From an uncultured Eubacteriales bacterium (GTDB lineage: Bacteria > Bacillota > Clostridia > Christensenellales > Borkfalkiaceae): DNA of 37,621 nucleotides. The stretch's first letter is position 1, and the number at the start of each line of letters is the position of its first letter. The notes under the pieces are model-generated. The model was given only the letters and a program-made list of their open reading frames with translations. It made no database searches and was not told the DNA's origin. This document shows positions 31,129-37,621 of the stretch, one piece after another. The stretch is taken from positions 1 to 37,621 of the forward strand of contig CADBUU010000080.1 in the NCBI GenBank assembly GCA_902797945.1. The letters run 5' to 3'. A program made the position numbers and the translations under genes.

Positions 31129-31182
31129 ATTATATCTTTCGGTTATTGCCGTTTTGTCGGGAAAATGTAAAAGAAATGTAAA
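31129..31182 (-). promoter_or_regulatory. Activator-type promoter with 11-bp-period direct repeats
   Basis: On the minus strand, TATAAT (31134-31129) has no good -35 at 17 bp. Two copies of TTTACATTT lie just upstream, at 31182-31174 and 31171-31163, exactly 11 bp apart. An 11-bp direct repeat next to a weak -35 is the usual binding mode of OmpR/PhoP-family regulators, and one is encoded in this operon. Confidence 0.65.
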
Positions 31183-31206
31183 TGTTATTATTTTTCATCG
31201 CTACGC

Positions 31207-31235
31207 TTGACTTTTGAAACAGGACAGTGTATACT
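31207..31235 (+). promoter_or_regulatory. Promoter of the Re-citrate synthase operon
   Basis: TTGACT (31207-31212), 17 bp, TATACT (31230-31235). The -10 lies inside the first TGTATAC repeat, so a repressor bound there would block initiation. Confidence 0.8.
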
Positions 31236-31255
31236 ATGTATACATTGTATACAAT
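31228..31255 (+). promoter_or_regulatory. Triple TGTATAC operator, likely for the GntR/FCD regulator
   Basis: TGTATAC occurs at 31228-31234, 31237-31243 and 31246-31252, an exact 9-bp period. The last copy lies in the perfect palindrome ATTGTATACAAT (31244-31255), the second in ATGTATACAT (31236-31245). TTGTATACAA-like palindromes are common for FCD-type GntR proteins, and one is encoded second in this operon. Confidence 0.7.
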
Positions 31256-31274
31256 AAAAGGCGGATAATAAAAA

Positions 31275-32654
31275 ATGATAAAATTCAATCCCGAAACACA
31301 CCTTTTGGAGCAAACTCAATACAAATACTCTTTGCAGGACGTTTCCGAACCGAATTTGTATCGCGACGTTTACGAATACACCGAAATTCCCAAAATAGTG
31401 TTCAACAACAGAAAAGTTCCTTCTAAAATGCCGAACGAAATATGGATGACCGACACGACTTTCCGCGACGGACAGCAGGCGCTTCGCCCGTATACTACCG
31501 AACAGATAGTCGATTTATATAAAATGCTTCATAAACTCGGCGGAGAAAAAGGACTTATAAGGCAGAGCGAGTTTTTCATTTACAGCAAAAAGGACAGAGA
31601 AGCTGTTGAAAAATGCCTTTCTCTCGGTTATAAATTTCCCGAAGTTACGACTTGGATAAGGGCGACGAAAGAAGATTTCGAATTGTGTAAAAATATGGGA
31701 ATAAAGGAAACGGGAATTTTAGTGTCCTGTTCCGACTATCATATTTTCAAAAAATTAGGAATGACTCGTTCTCAGGCTCTTAACCATTATCTTAAAGTGA
31801 TATATATGGCGTTCGAGCAAGGTATAGTTCCCCGTTGTCATCTCGAAGATATAACGAGGGCGGATTTTTACGGTTTCGTAGTTCCGTTTGTAAACGAAAT
31901 CAGAGAAATGGCGGACGAGATTAAAATGCCCGTCAGAATAAGAATGTGCGACACTATGGGTTACGGCGTTCCGTTTTCGGGTTCGGCGCTTCCGAGAAGC
32001 GTTCCGGGAATTATATACGGACTTAACCATTATGCCGAAGTTCCGAGCGAATATCTCGAATGGCACGGGCATAACGATTTCTATCTCGGTATAGCAAACG
32101 CATGCACCGCATGGCTTTACGGCGCTTCGTCGGTCAACTGTTCTTTGCTCGGAATAGGCGAAAGAACGGGAAATATTCCCTTGGAAGCAATGTGTATGCA
32201 ATATGCGGCGCTTAGAGGAACGACCGACGGAATGAATTTATCCGTAATCACCGAGATCGCCGAATACTACGAAAAAGTTATAGGATATAAAATTCCGCCA
32301 ATGACGCCGTTCGTCGGTAAAAATTTCAACGTGACGAGAGCGGGTATTCACGCCGACGGACTTTTAAAAGACGAAGAAATATATAATATTTTCGATACGA
32401 AAACCATTTTGAACAGACCTGTCGACGTCGCTATAAGCAGTAACAGCGGTCTTGCGGGTATTGCATATTGGATAAACAATCATTATAAACTTTCGGGAGA
32501 AAACGCAATTTCAAAACACGATAAATTGGTTATTGCGTTAAAAGATGAAATAGATAAAGAATATAACGACGGCAGACTTACGGTAATGTCCGACGAGGAA
32601 ATGGAAGGAATAGTTGAGAGATTGTCGCCGAACGGAGTTAAGAGATCTATATGA
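31275..32654 (+). CDS. Re-type citrate synthase (HMGL-like family)
   Basis: A 459-residue enzyme of the homocitrate/isopropylmalate synthase fold: TDTTFRDGQQALRPY holds the metal and general-base residues, the barrel continues with PRCHLEDITRADFYGF, and the metal-binding EWHGHNDFYLGIANA precedes LLGIGERTGNIPLEAM. It condenses oxaloacetate and acetyl-CoA to citrate with Re-face chemistry if the Re-citrate synthase assignment is right. That assignment rests on length, overall likeness to the known clostridial enzyme and the downstream aconitase and isocitrate dehydrogenase. Homocitrate or isopropylmalate synthase is less likely, as no lysine or leucine genes are near and the LeuA C-terminal regulatory domain is absent. 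The stop overlaps the regulator start by four bases. Confidence 0.85.
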   Translation: MIKFNPETHLLEQTQYKYSLQDVSEPNLYRDVYEYTEIPKIVFNNRKVPSKMPNEIWMTDTTFRDGQQALRPYTTEQIVDLYKMLHKLGGEKGLIRQSEFFIYSKKDREAVEKCLSLGYKFPEVTTWIRATKEDFELCKNMGIKETGILVSCSDYHIFKKLGMTRSQALNHYLKVIYMAFEQGIVPRCHLEDITRADFYGFVVPFVNEIREMADEIKMPVRIRMCDTMGYGVPFSGSALPRSVPGIIYGLNHYAEVPSEYLEWHGHNDFYLGIANACTAWLYGASSVNCSLLGIGERTGNIPLEAMCMQYAALRGTTDGMNLSVITEIAEYYEKVIGYKIPPMTPFVGKNFNVTRAGIHADGLLKDEEIYNIFDTKTILNRPVDVAISSNSGLAGIAYWINNHYKLSGENAISKHDKLVIALKDEIDKEYNDGRLTVMSDEEMEGIVERLSPNGVKRSI

Positions 32655-33298
32655 AAACTCTTGAAAACGAAGTATATCAAAAACTCGAAGCGGATATATT
32701 AAGCGGAAAAATAGATAAGAGCGAAACGCTCAGCGAAATAAAAGTCTGCGAAAGATACGGAGTTTCGAGGACGCCGGCGAGGGAAGCGCTTCTCCTTCTC
32801 GAAAAGGAAGGACTTGTCTTATCGACGGGAAGAGGAATAAAAATCGTAGGAATTTCCGACAAAGATATAGACGATATATACGCTATAAGAATGAGAATAG
32901 AGGGGCTTGCAAGCAGATTTATGGCGCAAAAAGGGAGCGTAAGCGATATTAAAGCCCTTTCGGAGGCGGTCGCTTTGCAGGAGTTTTACGTTTCAAAAAA
33001 TGACGCTCAAAAACTTAGGGAACTCGACACGACCTTTCACGAAATAGTATACAGGGCGTCGGGAAGCAAAATTTTAATAGGAACTTTGTCGACTTTCCAT
33101 AAGCAAATTTGCGTTTATAGGGAAAGATCCCTCGTTTCGGCCGAAAGGTCGGGAAAATCGGTCGCCGAACATAAGCAAATTTTACAGGCTATTTCATCGG
33201 GAAACGGCGAACTTGCCGAAAAACTGACTTACGACCACGTTAAAAACGCATACGAACATATTTTAAAGATGAGAAAAGCAAACGACAGGGAGAATTAA
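32651..33298 (+). CDS. GntR-family regulator, FadR/FCD subfamily
   Basis: A 215-residue regulator. Residues 1-68 are the winged helix (LSEIKVCERYGVSRTPAREALLLLEKEGLV). Residues about 75-205 are an all-helical FCD ligand domain with the metal-binding set D126, H130 (LDTTFHEIVYRAS), H174 (EHKQIL) and H196 (DHVKNAY). FCD domains with this set bind a metal and carboxylic acids, so citrate or a related acid is a natural ligand. It sits inside the operon, overlapping the synthase by four bases and one base before aconitase, and likely acts on the TGTATAC repeats at 31228-31255. Confidence 0.92.
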   Translation: MKTLENEVYQKLEADILSGKIDKSETLSEIKVCERYGVSRTPAREALLLLEKEGLVLSTGRGIKIVGISDKDIDDIYAIRMRIEGLASRFMAQKGSVSDIKALSEAVALQEFYVSKNDAQKLRELDTTFHEIVYRASGSKILIGTLSTFHKQICVYRERSLVSAERSGKSVAEHKQILQAISSGNGELAEKLTYDHVKNAYEHILKMRKANDREN

Positions 33299-33299
33299 A

Positions 33300-35207
33300 A
33301 TGAATTTAACTCAAAAAATAATCTCGGCGCATCTGTCAAGCGGAAACGAACTTCCGCTTCCCGGCGAGGAGATAGGAATAAAAATAGACCAGACTTTGAC
33401 GCAGGACGCAACGGGAACTCTCGCTTACCTCGAATTCGAGGCGATGGGCGTAGACAGGGTAAAGACGGAATTGTCCGTCGCGTATATAGACCATAACACT
33501 CTCGGTTCGGGCTATGAAAACGCCGACGACCACAGATATATTCAGACGGTTGCGAGAAAACACGGTATCCGCTATTCGAAGCAGGGAAACGGCATTTGTC
33601 ATCAAGTCCATCTCGAAAGATACGGAAAACCCGGAAAAACTCTCATAGGCTCTGACAGTCATACTCCGACTGCCGGGGGACTCGGCTCGCTCGCTTTCGG
33701 AGCGGGAGGTCTCGACGTCGCCGTCGCAATGGGAGGCGGAGCGTATTATATAAAAATGCCGAAGGTAATAGGAGTCGAACTCGTCGGCAAGTTGCAAGGA
33801 TGGGCGCAGGCGAAGGACGTGATTTTAGAACTTCTTTCTCGCCTATCAGTAAAAGGCGGCGTCGGCTCTGTAATAGAATATTACGGAGAGGGTGTCAAAA
33901 CTTTAAGCGTTCCCGAAAGAGCGACGATAACCAATATGGGCGCGGAACTCGGCGCTACGAGTTCGATTTTTCCGTCCGACGAAAGAACTCTTGAATTTTT
34001 GAAACAGAACGGAAGGGAGGAAGATTATATTTGCCTTTTGGCCGACGATAATACATACGACCAAAATATAAAGATAGACCTTCGGGAAATAGTTCCGCTT
34101 ATCGCTTGTCCGCATAGTCCCGACAACGTAAAAAAGGTCAGCGATATAGAGGGGTTGAAAGTAGATCAGGTGTGTATAGGTTCTTGCACCAATTCTTCGC
34201 TATACGATTTGACGCTCGTTGCGAAAATACTTAAAGGAAAAACTATTTCTCCCGACGTTTCGCTTTCGATTTCTCCCGGTTCAAGGCAAGTTCTCGTTAA
34301 ACTTTCCGAATCGGGAGCGCTCGCCGATATGATAGCGGCGGGAGCGAGAATTCTCGAATGCGCTTGCGGACCTTGTATAGGAATGGGAAATTCTCCGAAA
34401 TACGGCGGAGTGAGCGTGAGAACTTTCAACAGAAACTTCGAAGGAAGAAGCGGAACGGCGAACGCTCAGGTGTATCTCGCATCGCCCGCAGTTGCGGCGG
34501 CGGCTGCGATATACGGCAAAATTGTAGATCCTAAAATTCTCGGCGATTTACCCGAAGTTATTCTCCCCGAAAAATTTACGGTAAACGACGGAATGACAAT
34601 TATTCCCGACTTTAAAGGAGAAGTCGAAAAAGGACCGAATATTAAATCCGTTCCGATCGGTAAACCGATAGAAAACAACCTTTCGGAGAAGGTCATATTA
34701 AAAGTCGGGGACAATATCACGACCGACCATATTATGCCGGCAGGGGCTAAGATATTGCCGTATAGGTCGAATATTCCCTATCTTTCGCAATTTTGCTTTA
34801 AGGTATGCGACGAAAAATTCGCAGAGAGAGCAAAGGCGGAAGGGGGCGGAATTATAGTAGGAGGAGAAAACTACGGACAGGGCAGTTCGAGAGAACATGC
34901 GGCGCTCGTTCCTCTCTATCTCGGAGTTCGCGCGGTTATTGCGAAATCGTTTGCGAGAATTCACGTCGCAAATCTTATCAATGCAGGAATAATTCCGTTG
35001 ACGTTCGATAGTTTTGATGATTACGACAGTATTTTTGAAGGAACGGTAATTGAAATACGGGGGCTTAAAGAGGGAATAGAAAATTCCGAGTTCGTATATG
35101 CGAATTTTGGAGAAAAGAAAATAAAACTCAAAATAGATTTAAGCGAAAGACAGAGAAAAATAATTTTAAAGGGCGGTTTGCTTAATTATACTAAGGAGAA
35201 TAAATAA
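33300..35207 (+). CDS. Aconitate hydratase (4Fe-4S)
   Basis: A 635-residue aconitase of the shorter bacterial/mitochondrial-like class. GSDSHTPTAGGLGSLAFGAGG is typical. The cluster cysteines lie in VCIGSCTNSS (near residues 292-296, one ligand) and CACGPCIGMGNSP (near 354-359, two ligands). The C-terminal swivel domain has GGENYGQGSSREHAAL. It isomerises citrate to isocitrate, the second step of this operon's pathway to 2-oxoglutarate. The gene starts one base after the regulator. The cluster should be oxygen-sensitive. Confidence 0.95.
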   Translation: MNLTQKIISAHLSSGNELPLPGEEIGIKIDQTLTQDATGTLAYLEFEAMGVDRVKTELSVAYIDHNTLGSGYENADDHRYIQTVARKHGIRYSKQGNGICHQVHLERYGKPGKTLIGSDSHTPTAGGLGSLAFGAGGLDVAVAMGGGAYYIKMPKVIGVELVGKLQGWAQAKDVILELLSRLSVKGGVGSVIEYYGEGVKTLSVPERATITNMGAELGATSSIFPSDERTLEFLKQNGREEDYICLLADDNTYDQNIKIDLREIVPLIACPHSPDNVKKVSDIEGLKVDQVCIGSCTNSSLYDLTLVAKILKGKTISPDVSLSISPGSRQVLVKLSESGALADMIAAGARILECACGPCIGMGNSPKYGGVSVRTFNRNFEGRSGTANAQVYLASPAVAAAAAIYGKIVDPKILGDLPEVILPEKFTVNDGMTIIPDFKGEVEKGPNIKSVPIGKPIENNLSEKVILKVGDNITTDHIMPAGAKILPYRSNIPYLSQFCFKVCDEKFAERAKAEGGGIIVGGENYGQGSSREHAALVPLYLGVRAVIAKSFARIHVANLINAGIIPLTFDSFDDYDSIFEGTVIEIRGLKEGIENSEFVYANFGEKKIKLKIDLSERQRKIILKGGLLNYTKENK

Positions 35208-35208
35208 G

Positions 35209-36363
35209 ATGAATTACGACGTTCAATTAAACGAAGCTTGCGAAAAGTTCAGAAAACTTATGAAAGGACAACTCGAAAGGGTTGAAAGAATGAAAGACGA
35301 CGGAGATTTCGTTGATTATTCCAAAAAAGATAAAATAAGAATAGGAGTCTTGGGCGGTGACGGAATAGGTCCGATAATAACCGCCGAATCGGTAAGGGTT
35401 TTAAAAACGCTTACCAAAGACCTCGTGGAAGAAGGCAAAATAGAAATCGTCGAAATAGAGGGACTTACAATAGAAAACAGAATTGCAAAAATGCAACCTA
35501 TTCCCGACGACGTCTTAGCTGAAATAAAAAAATGCGACGTATTATTGAAAGGACCTACCACAACTCCTCAAAAGGACAGCGGAATGCCTAATATAGAATC
35601 GGCTAACGTCGCAATGAGAAAGGCGCTCGATCTTTTCGCCAACGTTCGCCCCGTTCGCATACCCGAAGAAGGGATAGAATGGACTATTTTCAGAGAAAAC
35701 ACCGAGGGCGGTTACGCCGTCGGCTCAGAGGGAGTAAACGTTACTGACGATCTTGCGATAGACTTTACGGTAACAACCAAACAGGGATCGGAAAGGATAG
35801 CCGCCCTCGCTTACGACTACGCAAGAAAAAACGGCTACGGAAGGGTTTCAATTGTTACAAAAGCCAACGTCATCAAGACGACCGACGGTAATTTTATAAG
35901 AGATTGCAGAAAAGTTTCCGAAAATTATCCCGAAATCGTTACCGACGAATGGTATGCGGATATAATGACCGCTAAACTCATAGATAAAAAGCGTCGCAAG
36001 GACTTTAAGGTGTTGTTGCTTCCCAACCTTTACGGAGATATTATTTCCGACGAGGCGGCGGAATTCCAAGGGGGTGTAGGGACTGCGGGGTCTGCTAATA
36101 TCGGCAAAAAATACGCTATGTTCGAGGCGATTCACGGCTCGGCCCCGAGAATGATTGAAGAGGGAAGGGGAGATTATGCGGATCCTTGCTCGATGCTGAG
36201 AGCCACGGCTATGATGCTTTCGCATATCGGACTCGAAGAAAAGGCGAAAAAACTAAGCGACGCCCTCGATGAATGTTTTGCGGAAAAGAAATTTGTTATT
36301 ACCGGAAGAAAAGACGGCGCTACTTGCCGTCAATACGGCGATTACGTCATTTCGAAATTATAA
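35209..36363 (+). CDS. Isocitrate dehydrogenase (isocitrate/isopropylmalate dehydrogenase family)
   Basis: A 384-residue beta-decarboxylating dehydrogenase. GVLGGDGIGPIITAESVRVL starts the fold. The substrate Arg and Tyr segment FRENTEGGYAVGSEG, the catalytic Lys in VTKANVIKTTDG, the metal aspartates in LLPNLYGDIISDEAAE and the nucleotide loop IHGSAPRMIEEGRGDYADP are present. It oxidises isocitrate to 2-oxoglutarate and CO2. The preceding synthase and aconitase make isocitrate far more likely than isopropylmalate. Cofactor preference (NAD or NADP) cannot be settled by eye. AAGGAG precedes the start, the gap to aconitase is one base, and a weak terminator follows. Confidence 0.92.
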   Translation: MNYDVQLNEACEKFRKLMKGQLERVERMKDDGDFVDYSKKDKIRIGVLGGDGIGPIITAESVRVLKTLTKDLVEEGKIEIVEIEGLTIENRIAKMQPIPDDVLAEIKKCDVLLKGPTTTPQKDSGMPNIESANVAMRKALDLFANVRPVRIPEEGIEWTIFRENTEGGYAVGSEGVNVTDDLAIDFTVTTKQGSERIAALAYDYARKNGYGRVSIVTKANVIKTTDGNFIRDCRKVSENYPEIVTDEWYADIMTAKLIDKKRRKDFKVLLLPNLYGDIISDEAAEFQGGVGTAGSANIGKKYAMFEAIHGSAPRMIEEGRGDYADPCSMLRATAMMLSHIGLEEKAKKLSDALDECFAEKKFVITGRKDGATCRQYGDYVISKL

Positions 36364-36365
36364 AC

Positions 36366-36390
36366 AAACCTCGCCGTAAGTCGGGTTTTT
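36366..36390 (+). terminator. Weak intrinsic terminator after the citrate operon
   Basis: AAACC and CG (36366-36373, one bulged T) pair with CGGGTTT (36382-36388), followed by further T to 36390. Confidence 0.5.
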
Positions 36391-36393
36391 ACT

Positions 36394-36422
36394 TAAAATT
36401 TTATGTAATCGGGTATTATAAT
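36394..36422 (+). promoter_or_regulatory. Possible promoter of the 36459 gene
   Basis: TTAAAA (36394-36399), 17 bp, TATAAT (36417-36422). The -10 is perfect but the -35 matches only four of six. Confidence 0.45.
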
Positions 36423-36458
36423 TTACGTCTTAGTCAATAATCGTTTTGGAGGTAAATT

Positions 36459-37055
36459 ATGACAGGATTAAAAAAAGACGAAATGAAAGAACTCGTGGTA
36501 AAGGCAAAAAAAATAAAAGAAAGCGGAGGAAATCTGAGTAAACTTTTCGCAAGTTTCGCAAGCGAGCGTAATATGGCGAAGGGAACGATCAGAAACGCTT
36601 ATTACGAGATACTCAAACGAGCGGAAACGGATAAGGATTTTAAAGACGAAATATTTTCGGGACAGTCTATCGCCACGAACAAAATAGTTTTTTTCGACGA
36701 AATAGAAGCGAGAGTTATTCTTAAAAAGATACTTTCGGGACTTAGCGAGGGAAAATCGGTAAGAAAGACTATTTCCGAAATGGCAAACGACGAAAAACAA
36801 GCGCTCAGAATTTCAAATAAATACCGCAATATGTTGAAGAGAAAAAGAGAGTTGGTCGAAGAGGTAATTACGGAAATAGAACGGGAAAGAGGTTCGTGTT
36901 TCGATCCCTATTTAAAAAGCGAACAAAACGACGAACTCTATAAAATAAAATGCGAGATAAACGACCTATACGCCCGCATTTTCGGTAAATTACAAGATGA
37001 AAACAGAGAACTTAAATTAAAACTCAAAGAAATAAAAGCGTCTGCCGAAAAATAA
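36459..37055 (+). CDS. Putative DNA-binding coiled-coil protein, unknown function
   Basis: A 198-residue, Lys/Glu-rich soluble protein. Residues about 25-53 (NLSKLFASFASERNMAKGTIRNAYYEIL) read like a helix-turn-helix of the kind seen in RsfA/Myb-like regulators, where a conserved KG-x-(I/V)RN precedes the recognition helix. A second possible HTH is ISEMANDEKQALRISNKYRNML (about 105-127). The C-terminal third is strongly helical and probably coiled coil (DELYKIKCEINDLYARIFGKLQDEN on). No enzyme motif is seen. GGAGGT at 36448-36453 is a strong ribosome site. A terminator overlaps the stop. I suspect a transcription factor, but the family is uncertain. Confidence 0.7.
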   Translation: MTGLKKDEMKELVVKAKKIKESGGNLSKLFASFASERNMAKGTIRNAYYEILKRAETDKDFKDEIFSGQSIATNKIVFFDEIEARVILKKILSGLSEGKSVRKTISEMANDEKQALRISNKYRNMLKRKRELVEEVITEIERERGSCFDPYLKSEQNDELYKIKCEINDLYARIFGKLQDENRELKLKLKEIKASAEK

Positions 37056-37068
37056 GGCGGACGCTTTT
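37035..37068 (+). terminator. Intrinsic terminator overlapping the stop of the 36459 gene
   Basis: AAAGCGTCTGCC (37035-37046) pairs with GGCGGACGCTTT (37056-37067) with one G-U pair and a 9-nt loop, followed by T. The left arm is coding sequence. Confidence 0.8.
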
Positions 37069-37198
37069 CAAATAATAAAAATCCGAGCGCTTTTCCCCCT
37101 CGGAATTTTCATTTTCGTATATTTTCGCTCATAAATTATAGGCGGACTTATAGACGACGGAAACACTTATAATTATAATAATATGATAAAGGATATAA

Positions 37199-37447
37199 GA
37201 AGATTGTTTCGACGCCGAAATAGCCTCGATAATAGTTCCGAGAAAATTATATATCGAAGTCGGCTCGTCGGATACTTGTTTTACTCCCGACGGAGCCGTC
37301 GAAGAATACGGGCGACTTAAATCGTTCGCCGAAAAAAAAGGATTTTCGGATAAACTTTTTTTCAGAGTGTTCGAAGGCGAACACGAATTTTGCAGTGACG
37401 GAAAGTATTTGAATTCGCTATTGCTTGACTTTAAGGTCTCTGAGTGA
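37199..37447 (+). pseudogene. C-terminal remnant of an alpha/beta hydrolase
   Basis: An open frame of 82 codons plus a stop, bounded upstream by TAA (37196-37198) and with no early start codon. It reads EDCFDAEIASIIVPRKLYIEVGSSD, then a long central helix region, then LFFRVFEGEHEF and a stop. The strand VPRKLYIEVGSSD with its acid and the late GEHEF with its His fit the end of dienelactone-hydrolase/acetyl-esterase-like proteins (PRPLYIEVG..D ... GGHEF). The nucleophile half is missing, so this is a decayed gene. It keeps normal codon use, suggesting recent loss. The 37069-37198 stretch shows nothing coding that I can support. Confidence 0.6.
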
Positions 37448-37481
37448 TAAAATATAAACGAACAAACAAAAAGGAGTATAA

Positions 37482-37621
37482 ATGATGAAAACCGTAAAAG
37501 ACAAATATTTAGTCGTAGGCGCAGACTTTGCGGGCTTTCCGCTCAAAGAGGTAGTCGTCGAACACCTCGAAAAGAAAGGTTGGAAGATCCTCGATTTAGG
37601 CGTTAAAAAGGACAGCGATCC
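37482..37621 (+). CDS. RpiB/LacA/LacB-family sugar-phosphate isomerase (N-terminal part, runs off the window)
   Basis: The first 46 residues are visible: MMKTVKDKYLVVGADFAGFPLKEVV then EHLEKKGWKILDLGV. The start (I/V)G(S/A)D.AG...K, followed by a helix and strand with (D/L)LG, is the N-terminus of ribose-5-phosphate isomerase B and the galactose-6-phosphate isomerase subunits. The usual His of DHAG is Phe here, which argues against a standard RpiB and for a LacA-like or divergent isomerase. AGGAG at 37472-37476 fits ATG 37482 (5 nt) or 37485 (8 nt). The rest is outside the window. Confidence 0.8.
   Translation, partial: MMKTVKDKYLVVGADFAGFPLKEVVVEHLEKKGWKILDLGVKKDSD

Noticed and set aside
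31275-32654. Isopropylmalate or homocitrate synthase
   Set aside because: The LeuA regulatory domain is absent, and the downstream aconitase and isocitrate dehydrogenase favour citrate synthesis. A phylogenetic tree would settle it.
37069-37140. Second terminator with TCCGAG/CTCGGA arms
   Set aside because: Only six pairs and a long loop, directly behind a better terminator.
1-37621. tRNA, rRNA, CRISPR, prophage or intact insertion element
   Set aside because: No cloverleaf-like segment, repeat-spacer pattern, integrase or transposase reading was found by eye.

Overview
The window is a gene-dense, low-to-middle GC stretch from what looks like an anaerobic, Gram-positive, Clostridia-type bacterium, possibly an uncultured gut lineage. 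The lineage is an inference. It rests on the SpoIIE/RsbU-type phosphatase with its anti-sigma kinase, the CwlD-type amidase, BirA/BioY, the BcrAB-like ABC operon with an intramembrane-sensing two-component system, AGGAGG-type ribosome sites, and a Re-citrate synthase/aconitase/isocitrate dehydrogenase operon typical of anaerobes that make glutamate through a partial TCA branch. No rRNA, tRNA, CRISPR array or intact mobile element was seen.

Layout. 1-244: a divergent promoter and a structured leader for a gene lying left of the window, plus the promoter of the first gene. 260-4003: a partner-switching signalling cluster made of a membrane PP2C phosphatase, an RsbW-like kinase, a SpoT-like HD hydrolase and a STAS domain fused to an APH-like small-molecule kinase. 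4034-6801: an ArsP_2-type metal exporter, a MATE exporter and dUTPase. 6935-8530: a secreted, membrane-anchored protein with a long acidic tail. 8577-10173: a birA-bioY operon behind a recognisable BirA operator. 10251-11162: an acidic protein of unknown function. 11277-15714: a two-component system divergent from a MacB-like ABC protein. 15780-17033: a frameshifted lipoprotein and an amidase. 17048-19648: a UvrD-type helicase with a DnaQ-like exonuclease embedded in it. 19688-25796: a CvpA-like protein, phosphoglucomutase, a glycosyltransferase, uracil-DNA glycosylase and TypA. 25893-31102 (minus strand): two tandem ABC ATPase/permease pairs followed by a response regulator and a histidine kinase. 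31275-36363: Re-citrate synthase, a GntR/FCD regulator, aconitase and isocitrate dehydrogenase. 36459-37621: a putative DNA-binding protein, the remnant of an alpha/beta hydrolase, and the start of an RpiB/LacAB-family isomerase.

Regulation can be read directly in several places. A BirA box covers the -35 of a promoter that appears to give a leaderless birA mRNA. Three TGTATAC repeats at a 9-bp period overlap the -10 of the citrate operon, which encodes its own GntR regulator. An 11-bp-period direct repeat lies upstream of the ABC/two-component operon. A recurring TGnTAAAAT extended -10 is found before seven envelope or signalling genes, whereas several metabolic and housekeeping genes have TATAAT or TATACT -10 boxes. 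The least conventional elements are the STAS-kinase fusion inside the phosphatase/kinase cluster and the nested helicase-exonuclease.
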